From Lacticaseibacillus nasuensis JCM 17158 (GTDB lineage Bacteria; Bacillota; Bacilli; Lactobacillales; Lactobacillaceae), in NCBI RefSeq assembly GCF_001434705.1, contig NZ_AZDJ01000002.1, forward strand, positions 1 through 41,566: DNA of 41,566 nt. Direction: 5' to 3'. This document shows, one piece after another, positions 31,731-38,029 of the stretch. Below the pieces are notes generated by a model that saw only the letters and a program-made list of their open reading frames with translations, did no database searches and was not told where the DNA came from. Position 1 is the stretch's first letter. Every line of letters begins with the position of its first letter. The translations under genes and the position numbers were made by a program.

Positions 31731-31760
31731 TTGTTTTGGATCCGCCGGCCGCCGTACACT
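31731..31760 (+). promoter_or_regulatory. candidate sigma factor gene promoter
   Basis: TTGTTT (31731-31736), 18 bases, TACACT (31755-31760). It falls between the upstream terminator and the start codon. Confidence 0.4.
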
Positions 31761-31823
31761 GCTTCTATCATCAACGTTGGTGAAATTATCCGGCCCCGAT
31801 CAGGCCATGAGGAGACGTTCACA

Positions 31824-32351
31824 ATGAGAAGCTATGAGCGCGCATTCGCGTTTTATTTGGCGCATATGGGTGTGGTGGTGGCCGCCGTGAAGCGGCTAGG
31901 CATTTCGCCGCACACGGCCGAGTTTGACGATGTGGTGGCGGATGGGATGTTGATTTACGTCGATTATTACCGACGCTATCAGGATCACATCTCGACGGTA
32001 GAGGAGGTGAAGCAGTTCAATCAAATCGCCGGGTTTGTGGTGTTTCGGACGTTGCTACGGCGGCGCGAAGACATGCGCAAGCGGCAACAAGCCGATGCGG
32101 AGCGACCAATCGACCCGCTGGCCCCAACGGTGGTGCCGAGTGTGGAAGCTGACGTCGCAGTCAGTGCGGCGTTAGTGGATTTCATTGCCAGTCTGACTAG
32201 CGAAGAGCGGCAGGTCTTGAGCCAACTTTACGATGAGGACAGCACCTTGGCTGCCATTCCGAAGAAGCTTGGCATATCCATGTATCGGGTGCGGCAGATT
32301 CGTCGAAGCCTACAGAAGAAATACGTCGCAAGCCTGCACCGGCAACACTAG
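31824..32351 (+). CDS. alternative sigma-70-family sigma factor
   Basis: Protein of 175 residues. A region-2-like part (F-D-D-V-V-A-D-G-M-L-I-Y-V-D-Y-Y-R-R-Y, about residues 35-55) and a clear region 4 helix-turn-helix (S-L-T-S-E-E-R-Q-V-L-S-Q-L-Y, then A-A-I-P-K-K-L-G-I-S-M-Y-R-V-R-Q-I-R-R-S-L, about 120-165) are present. Size and layout fit the small ComX/SigH-like or ECF-like factors of lactobacilli. The ATG at 31824 lies 8 bases after GAGGAGA; the longer open frame upstream crosses a terminator. It is convergent to a lysozyme/YvrJ/DUF2922 cassette. In Bacillus subtilis yvrJ also sits beside an alternative sigma factor (SigO/RsoA), so control of the cassette is a reasonable guess. No anti-sigma gene is visible. 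Confidence 0.82.
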   Translation: MRSYERAFAFYLAHMGVVVAAVKRLGISPHTAEFDDVVADGMLIYVDYYRRYQDHISTVEEVKQFNQIAGFVVFRTLLRRREDMRKRQQADAERPIDPLAPTVVPSVEADVAVSAALVDFIASLTSEERQVLSQLYDEDSTLAAIPKKLGISMYRVRQIRRSLQKKYVASLHRQH

Positions 32352-32374
32352 TCGGTTTACGCGCTTGTTTCACC

Positions 32375-32421
32375 AAAACTGGCCGGGAGGATCCAATCTG
32401 GTATCTTCCTGGCCGGTTTTT
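32375..32421. terminator. bidirectional terminator between sigma factor and lysozyme genes
   Basis: An 18-bp stem (32375-32392 with 32403-32420, with G-T pairs) around a 10-base loop, flanked by an A run and a T run, so it serves both strands. Confidence 0.9.
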
Positions 32422-32430
32422 GGTGTCTGG

Positions 32431-33345
32431 TTATTTGAACTTGCCCCAGTAGTTGAGGCGCTTGTTGCCACTGGCTTGGCCCGAGGCGAGGTAGCCATAC
32501 CCGCCGGTGCTCCGGGGCTGACGCAGCCAGACGTAGCCACCGAGGTAGGCGAAGGCGTTGTACTTAATGCTTTGGCCGGCCTTGATCTGGGCGATCACCT
32601 TGGCTGCCGTGCTGGGGCTGGTGCGCAGGTTGATGGTCCGGTCGGCGGTGAAGGTGCCGGTTTCCGCGTGCCAGGTAATGGCTGGTGCGGCCGGGGCCGC
32701 CGGCTTGGCGGCAGCCGGGGCGCTGTTGCTAGCTTTGGCCCAGCTTAACCAGCTGGCCTTGTCGCCGTTAAACCGGTCGAGGTCGAGGTTGCCGGCATAC
32801 CCGGCGAGCCGCCCGGCGCTGGTGTATTGGTGCATCAAGGCACTGCCCCAGTACTTTGGGGCGCCGTTCAGGGCTCGGGTTTGGTACCCACTGACTAGCG
32901 CCATGGAATTATACTGCGCCACCCACAGCGGGTAGAGCTTGGCGACGGTGCTCCAATTGAGCGTGTTGGCCGGGCTGAGGCTCATGTAGATCAGCATGCG
33001 CACGCCGGTTTGTTGCTGGATGTACTGGAGAAACTTCAGGGCCTTGGCGGGGCCGGCGCTGTTTAAGAGGCCGGGGTCCTCGAAGTCGAGGGCGAGGATG
33101 GCCTGGCCCACGTAAGGCTTCACCTTGCTGAGAAAATACTTGGCCTCGGCTGCCGGGTCGTTGTTGGTTTGGTAGTGATACAGGCCGAACAGCTTGCCTG
33201 CGGCCTTAGCTTGTTGAATGTGCTTGGCCATGAGGGGATTGGTGTAGGTGGTGCCTTCGGTGGCCTTGACGACGGCGAAGTCGCCGGGGATTTTGGTCAA
33301 ATCGAGGGGATTGTGGCTGGAGACGTCGATTCCGTTAAGAGTCAT
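32431..33345 (-). CDS. GH25 lysozyme with C-terminal SH3 domain
   Basis: Protein of 304 residues. The GH25 muramidase domain (1-about 195) starts G-I-D-V-S-S-H-N and has the catalytic D-F-E-D-P-G with the acidic pair in L-A-L-D-F-E. After an Ala/Pro linker, a bacterial SH3 domain (about 235-300, [14 protein letters not shown]) probably binds the wall. There is no signal peptide, as in phage endolysins, so export would need a holin-like partner. The YvrJ-like gene just upstream overlaps by an ATGA and is the obvious candidate. AGGAGGT lies 7 bases before the ATG. It is the last gene of the leftward cassette. Confidence 0.92.
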   Translation of the reverse strand: MTLNGIDVSSHNPLDLTKIPGDFAVVKATEGTTYTNPLMAKHIQQAKAAGKLFGLYHYQTNNDPAAEAKYFLSKVKPYVGQAILALDFEDPGLLNSAGPAKALKFLQYIQQQTGVRMLIYMSLSPANTLNWSTVAKLYPLWVAQYNSMALVSGYQTRALNGAPKYWGSALMHQYTSAGRLAGYAGNLDLDRFNGDKASWLSWAKASNSAPAAAKPAAPAAPAITWHAETGTFTADRTINLRTSPSTAAKVIAQIKAGQSIKYNAFAYLGGYVWLRQPRSTGGYGYLASGQASGNKRLNYWGKFK

Positions 33346-33512
33346 TGCGATTTACCTCCTGAGTTGGTGATGAAGCGGTCGAGTTCGGTCAGTAGCTTCT
33401 GGATCTCCGTTGTGAGTAGGTCGAATTTCTTCTCGAGGCGCAGTAAGACGACTATGGCGATGGCGAAGCCGCCGGCCTGTTCGAGAATCAGTTTTAAGGT
33501 TTCTGCGTCCAT
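33342..33512 (-). CDS. YvrJ-family small membrane protein (holin-like)
   Basis: Protein of 56 residues. Residues about 12-26 form one hydrophobic helix ([10 protein letters not shown]), followed by [17 protein letters not shown], the amphipathic tail typical of YvrJ. AAAGGAGC is about 7 bases before the ATG. Its TGA stop overlaps the lysozyme ATG as ATGA, so the two are translationally coupled. A single-span protein coupled to a leaderless lysozyme suggests a holin-like or lysozyme-tethering role. YvrJ of Bacillus subtilis is encoded beside the SigO/RsoA sigma system, and here a sigma factor gene also lies close by. Confidence 0.8.
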   Translation of the reverse strand: MDAETLKLILEQAGGFAIAIVVLLRLEKKFDLLTTEIQKLLTELDRFITNSGGKSQ

Positions 33513-33569
33513 GATAGGGCTCCTTTCGTGAGAATGTTCTGCCGGCTGGTTCGGGTTCGCCTGGTGGGG

Positions 33570-33788
33570 TTAGTTTTGGAACAGCACGGTGGTGTTTGAA
33601 TCGATCAAAGTGGCGCTAATGGGTCTGTCCATGATGTTGACGAAATCCACTTGGAACATGTTAGATGCCGAGATCAGCAGCATCGCGTTTTTGATCTGTT
33701 GCGGGGTGGGGTCGGCGGTGGCGTTGGGTACGCGCAGCGTGCTCAGATTGCCTCGGCGGTCGCTGAATTGTAAGAGATAAGTTTTCAT
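33570..33788 (-). CDS. DUF2922-like small protein
   Basis: Protein of 72 residues without signal or membrane segment. The pattern (Y-L-L-Q-F-S-D-R-R-G-N-L-S-T-L-R-V-P-N, then P-T-P-Q-Q-I-K-N-A-M-L-L-I-S-A-S-N-M-F) follows the DUF2922 layout: a beta hairpin ending in a V-P strand, then a helix with A-M. The match is weaker than for the two upstream copies. AAGGGAG precedes the ATG, and the start overlaps the stop of the previous gene as ATGA. Function is unknown; DUF2922 proteins are usually encoded next to DUF1659 proteins. Confidence 0.65.
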   Translation of the reverse strand: MKTYLLQFSDRRGNLSTLRVPNATADPTPQQIKNAMLLISASNMFQVDFVNIMDRPISATLIDSNTTVLFQN

Positions 33789-34048
33789 GATGCGCTCCCT
33801 TCTAAGCGAGTTAGATTACTAAAGTCATAGCGCTCGATGGTAGTGGTCGTGGCATGATCGATGCGCATGCCGGCGTAAAATGTCTCTAACGCGCTGCCAT
33901 AAACCAGAAAGCTTTGCGGGGGCGCATAGCTATCGATGCCGGTGAAGTGAACGGACAGCGTCTGGGTGGGGTCGTTAATACCCACCAACGTATAGGTTAC
34001 GCTGGCCCCAACCAGCTCCGAGTAGTTAAATTTGTTATAGTCGTACAT
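33785..34048 (-). CDS. unknown small protein of the DUF1659/DUF2922 cassette
   Basis: Protein of 87 residues that I do not recognise. It is acidic to neutral, rich in Thr and Tyr, and without signal peptide, membrane helix or cysteine. AAAGGAGC lies 7 bases before the ATG and the last four bases (ATGA) overlap the next gene, so it is a genuine operon member. The strand-rich pattern in residues 12-55 (V-T-Y-T-L-V-G, L-S-V-H-F-T-G) is compatible with a diverged DUF2922 fold, but the helix with A-M is absent. Confidence 0.65.
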   Translation of the reverse strand: MYDYNKFNYSELVGASVTYTLVGINDPTQTLSVHFTGIDSYAPPQSFLVYGSALETFYAGMRIDHATTTTIERYDFSNLTRLEGSAS

Positions 34049-34080
34049 TGTGGCTCCTTTCTCAGCGGTTAGGCTGGTGG

Positions 34081-34131
34081 TCCTCGAGTCAGCCCCGCCG
34101 GCTAGGGTTAGTCGGCAGGGTGACTCGAGGA
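34081..34131. repeat. long GC-rich hairpin inside the cassette
   Basis: Perfect 11-bp outer arms TCCTCGAGTCA/TGACTCGAGGA with further inner pairing (CCC-GCCG with CGGC-GGG). No T tract follows on either strand. It probably stabilises or processes the message between the DUF2922 genes and the downstream lysis genes. Confidence 0.6.
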
Positions 34132-34138
34132 CTGCGGG

Positions 34139-34369
34139 TTAGTTGGCCAGCAGGTCAGTTATCACGGTGCGCTCGGTTGACACGAGCTTGGCTGAATAAG
34201 CCGTTACGTAGTAGCTGACCCCGGCGCGGCTGATGATTCCGGCGGCAGCGATTTGATTCATCGCCTGCCGGACGCGCAGTGGCGAGATGGCCGGGTCGAC
34301 GCCGGTCAGGCTCAGACTTTTCTTGGCGCCATTCGAGGCCAGAAACGTCATGGTTAAGACATCAGTCAT
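34139..34369 (-). CDS. DUF2922-domain protein, copy 2
   Basis: Protein of 76 residues. It fits DUF2922 well: L-T-M-T-F-L-A-S-N-G-A-K-K-S-L-S-L-T-G-V, then R-V-R-Q-A-M-N-Q-I-A-A-A-G-I-I and a closing strand with A-K-L-V. GGGAGGTGATC is a near-perfect ribosome binding site. It is 28 bases after the first copy and related to it (R-x-A-M-N-x-I, G-V-x-Y-Y, Y-x-A-K-L), so the pair arose by duplication. Function of the family is unknown. Confidence 0.82.
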   Translation of the reverse strand: MTDVLTMTFLASNGAKKSLSLTGVDPAISPLRVRQAMNQIAAAGIISRAGVSYYVTAYSAKLVSTERTVITDLLAN

Positions 34370-34397
34370 GTGATCACCTCCCTTCTGGCGTCATGGG

Positions 34398-34640
34398 TTA
34401 GGCCGCGACCACTGGATTCTTGGAATCGTCGACCAGCACCTGCGTATCGGTTTGAATCAACTTTGCCGTGTAGATGGAACGGTAGTAGCGCACCCCGTTG
34501 CGGCCAATCAGGTCGGCGTTGATGATGCCGTTCATCGCGGCACGCAGCCGCGCGGCATCGACTGCCGAGTCGACATTGGGGATGGTGACGGTTTTGCGGG
34601 TACCGTCGCTGGCGACGAAGGTCATTTGGGCATTGAACAT
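34398..34640 (-). CDS. DUF2922-domain protein, copy 1
   Basis: Protein of 80 residues: Q-M-T-F-V-A-S-D-G-T-R-K-T-V-T-I-P-N-V, R-L-R-A-A-M-N-G-I-I, G-V-R-Y-Y and Y-T-A-K-L-I. AAGGAGGTG precedes the ATG by 6-7 bases. It follows the DUF1659 gene by 31 bases, the pairing that is usual for these two families in Firmicutes. The short, unsecreted, sheet-rich form suggests a structural or protein-binding role, but this is unproven. Confidence 0.85.
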   Translation of the reverse strand: MFNAQMTFVASDGTRKTVTIPNVDSAVDAARLRAAMNGIINADLIGRNGVRYYRSIYTAKLIQTDTQVLVDDSKNPVVAA

Positions 34641-34671
34641 GAGTTCACCTCCTTTCTGTCAAAGTAATGGA

Positions 34672-34881
34672 TTAGCGGCTGACTGCCGTGGTCGTGCTGA
34701 GCGTGATGCCTTTGAGCGGGCTGTCGTTGCGCAGCATTGCCAGAGCGTCGCCGAACTGGAACAGCCGCTCTTCGCTTGCGTCAGGGTCAACGTTACCGAC
34801 GCGGCGCGTGATGTCGTGCTCGGGGTCTTGCGGATTGGCAAAGTGGAACACGGCGCCTTGGTTGAGAATTTCCTTGGCCAT
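34672..34881 (-). CDS. DUF1659-family protein, first gene of the cassette
   Basis: Protein of 69 residues: A-V-F-H-F-A-N-P-Q-D-P-E-H-D-I-T-R-R-V-G-N-V-D-P-D-A-S-E-E-R and L-F-Q-F-G-D-A-L-A-M-L give the DUF1659 pattern. The ATG at 34881 is 6 bases after AAAGGAGGTG; the earlier GTG lies inside that site. It is the promoter-proximal gene of the leftward cassette, with the left 37-bp inverted repeat only 38 bases upstream of its start. Function unknown. Confidence 0.8.
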   Translation of the reverse strand: MAKEILNQGAVFHFANPQDPEHDITRRVGNVDPDASEERLFQFGDALAMLRNDSPLKGITLSTTTAVSR

Positions 34882-34918
34882 GGTGGTCACCTCCTTTGGT
34901 GGATTTGCAGGTCAATTG

Positions 34919-35243
34919 CCTACACCCATATAAAGCGCTCAGCTCAGAAAAGTGTTAAAAGTGCTCGAAAAACGCCGGTATGACTTGTTTTCAGAGCACA
35001 GCAAAAATCGCGGTTTTCAAAAAAATCTCACGACTTAGGGACCGATTCAGCGGGAAAATGGTGTGAGTTTGTCACGCACAATTCTTCACCAAAAGTATTC
35101 GCCAGAATTTACTTTTTCGGACGAGCGGGTTGCCTCACCCGCTTAATTTTCCCCGCAATCCTCAAAAATACGGTGTTGATATACCGGGCTTTGTGGGCTG
35201 TTTTTGACACTTTTCTGAGCTGAGCGCTTTATATGGGTGTAGG
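34919..35243. repeat. 325-bp element bounded by perfect 37-bp inverted repeats
   Basis: 34919-34955 and 35207-35243 are exact reverse complements over 37 bases, enclosing 251 bp of AT-richer DNA without a gene. Weaker similarity continues outside both repeats. Read outward, each repeat begins ACACTTTTCTGAGC and contains TTTATAT followed by GGGTGTAGG. Just inside, a -35-like TTAACA (left) or TTGACA (right) sits 19 bases before TTATAT. The left copy points into the DUF1659 cassette and the right into the repeat region. The element may be a pair of identical divergent promoters, an invertible switch, or a small transposable element; sequence alone does not decide. Confidence 0.85.
35125..35144 (+). 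terminator. hairpin inside the inverted-repeat element
   Basis: AGCGGGT/ACCCGCT around TGCCTC followed by TAATTTT. It is a weak terminator-like hairpin that could insulate one side of the element from the other. Confidence 0.45.
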
Positions 35244-35360
35244 GCAAATGATCCAACACAAGCGATTTGACCTACTCACCGGAGCCGGCGAATCTGTGGC
35301 TGATCCAAGCTTGTGGGCCGCAGGTTTTAACGCTTTGGTGAGCTCCACCCTCCTCAATTA

Positions 35361-35433
35361 GGCTGCGCCACATGTGCTACTGGCTCGTGCTGCTTCGGCG
35401 GCGTGTCACCCGTACCACGCCAGGTCTTTGGCC
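35361..35433. repeat. 73-bp direct repeat, copy 1
   Basis: Starts GGCTGCGCCACATGTGCTAC and ends GTCTTTGGCC. It is repeated at 35505-35577 with three differences. It contains a GGCGTG/CACGCC hairpin and the palindrome CACATGTG. No convincing gene; a minus-strand frame (35354-35605) that translates both copies in frame has no ribosome binding site. Confidence 0.85.
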
Positions 35434-35504
35434 GTTTCCCGAGGAGGCCGCTGGCCGTCACCCTTAGTCCGTCATGGGTATGTAAATTGCAAGCGGCGCT
35501 TATC

Positions 35505-35577
35505 GGCTGCGCCACATGTGCTACTGGCTCGTACTGTTTCGGCGGTGTGTCACCCGTACCACGCCAGGTCTTTGGCC
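35505..35577. repeat. 73-bp direct repeat, copy 2
   Basis: Same sequence as copy 1 apart from three transitions. The change in the hairpin arm (GGCGTG to GGTGTG) still pairs through G-T, which suggests that the RNA fold, not a protein, is kept. The centre-to-centre distance is 144 bp. Confidence 0.85.
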
Positions 35578-35610
35578 CCAGCCGCTTGCGCGCATCCCAT
35601 GACAATCATT

Positions 35611-35645
35611 GCCCCGCCGCGTCCGTCGCGAACGCGCGGCGGGGC
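35611..35645. repeat. very GC-rich hairpin
   Basis: Perfect 11-bp arms GCCCCGCCGCG/CGCGGCGGGGC with a 13-base loop. No T tract. It lies between the direct repeats and the sortase terminator. Confidence 0.6.
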
Positions 35646-35706
35646 CCTCGGTAGCCGGACGTCCGTTGCCGAGTGGGGCAAGCAGGCCACTTGCCCGGTG
35701 ACACCA

Positions 35707-35743
35707 AAATGCCCTGACGACTGAAAAGTCGGCAGGGCATTTG
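35707..35743 (-). terminator. terminator of the sortase gene
   Basis: A 16-bp stem with one mismatch (35707-35722 with 35727-35742) around GAAA; on the minus strand it ends in TTTTGG. It lies about 85 bases after the sortase stop. Confidence 0.75.
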
Positions 35744-35828
35744 GCGTGGCCTGGCAGTAATTGAGATCAGCTATCACATGGGCGAGTGTTGGATCAAGCC
35801 GGTCGGTGATGGCCCAGGCTGATCGAGA

Positions 35829-36614
35829 TTACTGCGCGAAGACAATGTAGTTGGTGTTGGCTCCGATGCAAGTTTGCAGCGTGATTCGTTGCCCACCACC
35901 AGTACCGGTGATTTGATTCCAATAGTCTGTCCCATTGGCGGCTCGACTGTTGTCATCGACGGTGACCGTTGCATAAACCGTATATGTTCGCGGCTGTCCG
36001 GCGGCATCGGTCACGATAATCTGACTGCCCCGGTGAAGGCTGGCCACAACGCCGAAACTGCCGGGATTGTGGCCAATGAAGTGTGTGTTCTGGCCCGACG
36101 AATTGCTATAGTGCGCTTGCCCACCCCAGGTAGCGGCGCCACTGCCAGGGGCGGCACCGTTGGCCATGCTACCTTGAATGTAGTGGATGGCCACACCGTT
36201 AATATACAGGGTGTTGGCCGCATACTGACTGGCTGGGTGAGTCGTTGGCCGGCGGTGTTGGTACTGACGTTGTGCAGACGCTACGGTGGCTACCTGGCGA
36301 TCGGTGTTGGTCGTGGTCCCTTGAGTGGTGGCGCCCGCCACTTGGGTTGGGCTGGTTTGGGCGGCGGGTGGCTCGGCTGCGGTCGCTTTAGCTTTGGCAC
36401 TCGCGGTGGCTCGTTTCAGAGCTCGGGTGTGCTTAGCGAAGGCAATTTGGTCAATTTGGCGGCGGGCGGCCGATTGTGTCAATGGTTGAATGGTTGGGCC
36501 GGTGGCGACTGTTTCGGTCGGGACGGGATGCGTGTACAGCGGCCGCTGGCTCCCAAACACTAGAACGACAACACCAATCACGAATGCCAGTGCAGCGAAA
36601 ATCCTTTTCATCAT
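35829..36614 (-). CDS. sortase-family transpeptidase
   Basis: Protein of 261 residues. An N-terminal membrane anchor (about residues 2-25) is followed by a Lys/Ala/Thr-rich stalk to about 125 and a sortase beta-barrel. Catalytic residues are His in H-F-I-G-H-N-P-G and Cys249 in T-L-Q-T-C. The arginine usually found a few residues after the cysteine is not at its normal place: the tail reads T-C-I-G-A-N-T-N-Y-I-V-F-A, with Asn where R-x-V-V-A is expected. It may be an accessory sortase or use another residue. The start is taken at the first ATG of a pair after GGGGGT; a TTG further up overlaps that site. An LPxTG surface protein is encoded 4 kb away, but linkage is not shown. Confidence 0.82.
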   Translation of the reverse strand: MMKRIFAALAFVIGVVVLVFGSQRPLYTHPVPTETVATGPTIQPLTQSAARRQIDQIAFAKHTRALKRATASAKAKATAAEPPAAQTSPTQVAGATTQGTTTNTDRQVATVASAQRQYQHRRPTTHPASQYAANTLYINGVAIHYIQGSMANGAAPGSGAATWGGQAHYSNSSGQNTHFIGHNPGSFGVVASLHRGSQIIVTDAAGQPRTYTVYATVTVDDNSRAANGTDYWNQITGTGGGQRITLQTCIGANTNYIVFAQ

Positions 36615-36820
36615 TAAGACCCCCAAATCTTAAGATTGAGAAACTGTGAACAACCTTGTTCACATGAATAAGCATAGGCGGGCGAACGGCTTTTCCCCCA
36701 AATGTAAATTCGTTGTAAAAGGATAATCTTATGACAATGATACCGGTGTGACGGCGCTTGCGGCGGATGAGTTCACAGACCACAAATATTTTTTTGCAAA
36801 CTAGATTCGGCGGGAGCGGT
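36615..36820. other. gene-free region upstream of the sortase gene
   Basis: No gene visible. Contains the leftward control region of the sortase gene, including CTTAAGAT/ATCTTAAG-like short dyads, and otherwise AT-rich sequence. No promoter stands out strongly. Confidence 0.35.
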
Positions 36821-36827
36821 GTATCTT

Positions 36828-36855
36828 TTGCAATATCTCGTTTGCTGGTGATAAT
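36828..36855 (+). promoter_or_regulatory. promoter of a candidate small RNA
   Basis: TTGCAA (36828-36833), 16 bases, GATAAT (36850-36855). Predicts a start near 36862. Confidence 0.45.
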
Positions 36856-36861
36856 GGAAAG

Positions 36862-37001
36862 CATAGTCATCTATGTGCACTTGTGGGGGAGTGCACAGGA
36901 GTGTGAGTACAAAAGACTGGGCGAACTTGATGGCTATGATGATTCACATGAGCAACGAACTGAACACCTAGTCAGGGCATGCTGGGGGAGGCATGCCTTT
37001 T
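36862..37001 (+). ncRNA. candidate small RNA
   Basis: About 140 nt between a promoter-like pair and an intrinsic terminator (GGCATGC/GCATGCC at 36976-36997, then TTTT). No open frame with a ribosome binding site ends before the terminator; one frame runs through it. It could also be the leader of a terminated upstream transcript. The PPK2 gene downstream has its own -10, so this is probably a separate unit. Confidence 0.4.
36975..37001 (+). terminator. terminator upstream of the PPK2 gene
   Basis: Stem GGCATGC/GCATGCC with an 8-base loop TGGGGGAG followed by TTTT. Confidence 0.75.
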
Positions 37002-37045
37002 GTTTGCCCACTGCAGACTAGGTGCGCGGTTGGCCCGCAACTCGG

Positions 37046-37051
37046 TATAAT
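37046..37051 (+). promoter_or_regulatory. -10 of the PPK2 gene
   Basis: A perfect TATAAT 26 bases before the start codon, without a good -35. Confidence 0.5.
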
Positions 37052-37077
37052 GGGGCCAAGAGATAGGAGGATTGCTG

Positions 37078-37974
37078 ATGAAACTCGACTTAGCACCATT
37101 CACCTACGATGGCACCGGAGACTTTCACTTGAAGGACTGGGATACTGGCGTGCCGAAAGCCGCCAAGGGCCTCAGCGAAGCAGAGATCAAAACCGAAATC
37201 GCCAAGGACGTGGAAGCGTTCAGTGACGCCCAAGGCAAACTTTATGCGCAGAAACGCTACAGCCTGTTATTGATTTTCCAAGGGCTCGACGCGGCGGGGA
37301 AGGATGGCATGATTCGCCACGTGATGTCCGGGGTGAACCCGGAAGGCACGAATGTGGTGTCGTTCAAGCAGCCGACTGCCGAAGAGCTCGCGCACGACTA
37401 CCTGTGGCGCACGCGGGTCGCGTTTCCGCCGGCCGGGAACATCACCATCTTCAACCGCTCGCACTACGAGGAGGTGCTGGTCGACCGGGTGCACCCGGAG
37501 AACCTGCTGGCCGAGCACTTGCCCGGCATCGACGCGGTAGGTGACGTCACGCCGCAGTTCTGGGCGCGGCGGTACAAGGACATTCGCCAGCTGGAGCACC
37601 TGGCCAGCCGCAACGGCATCGTCGTCGAGAAGTTCTTCTTGCACCTCAGCAAGGACGAACAGAAGCAGCGCTTCCTCGACCGCATTGAACAACCGGATAA
37701 AAACTGGAAGTTCTCCGCGGCCGACATCCGCGAGCGCCGCTACTGGGCGGAGTATCAACAGGCCTATGAGGACGCGATTGCCCACACGGCGACCAAGCGC
37801 GCGTCGTGGCACATCATTCCCGCCGACAACAAGTGGTTCGGCCGGCTGGTGGTGTCCAAGCTGATCCTGCAAAGCATGGCGCGCTTGCCGCTGGCTTATC
37901 CAGAGGTGACGGCTGAGCAAAAAGCCGAGTTGCACGCGGCCCTAGAAGAGTTAACGGACGGCAAGGGCGCATAA
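37078..37974 (+). CDS. polyphosphate kinase 2 family protein
   Basis: Protein of 298 residues of the PPK2 family, which moves phosphate between polyphosphate and nucleotides. Walker A is G-L-D-A-A-G-K-D-G (about residues 65-73), the Walker B region is I-F-N-R-S-H-Y-E-E-V-L-V, and the lid holds R-R-Y-K-D-I-R and R-E-R-R-Y-W. Length and the single domain suggest the group acting mainly on AMP/ADP (class III) rather than two-domain forms, but class cannot be fixed by eye. AGGAGG lies 7 bases before the ATG. Monocistronic with a strong terminator. It would help regenerate nucleotides during stress. Confidence 0.9.
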   Translation: MKLDLAPFTYDGTGDFHLKDWDTGVPKAAKGLSEAEIKTEIAKDVEAFSDAQGKLYAQKRYSLLLIFQGLDAAGKDGMIRHVMSGVNPEGTNVVSFKQPTAEELAHDYLWRTRVAFPPAGNITIFNRSHYEEVLVDRVHPENLLAEHLPGIDAVGDVTPQFWARRYKDIRQLEHLASRNGIVVEKFFLHLSKDEQKQRFLDRIEQPDKNWKFSAADIRERRYWAEYQQAYEDAIAHTATKRASWHIIPADNKWFGRLVVSKLILQSMARLPLAYPEVTAEQKAELHAALEELTDGKGA

Positions 37975-37979
37975 CGCAA

Positions 37980-38028
37980 CCAGCCGCATCACCAACAATT
38001 GGTTGGCGGTGCGGCTGGCTTTTTTTTT
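37980..38028 (+). terminator. PPK2 gene terminator
   Basis: Long stem (CCAGCCGC with GCGGCTGG and further inner pairing CACCAAC/GTTGGCGGTG) followed by eight to nine T residues. Confidence 0.92.
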
Positions 38029-38029
38029 G

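Noticed and set aside
32233-32748. A 171-residue plus-strand frame overlapping the end of the sigma factor and the lysozyme
   Set aside because: It crosses a strong bidirectional terminator and is antisense to the SH3 part of GH25.
35361-35577. CRISPR array
   Set aside because: Only two repeats of 73 bp with a 71-bp gap, far longer than CRISPR units, and no cas genes nearby.
35354-35605. An 83-residue minus-strand frame reading both direct repeats in one frame
   Set aside because: No ribosome binding site or promoter. The in-frame repetition follows from a 144-base period (a multiple of three), and the repeat changes preserve an RNA hairpin.
36758-37021. An 87-residue plus-strand frame before the PPK2 gene
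   Set aside because: It runs through a promoter-like pair and an intrinsic terminator, has no ribosome binding site and no recognisable features.
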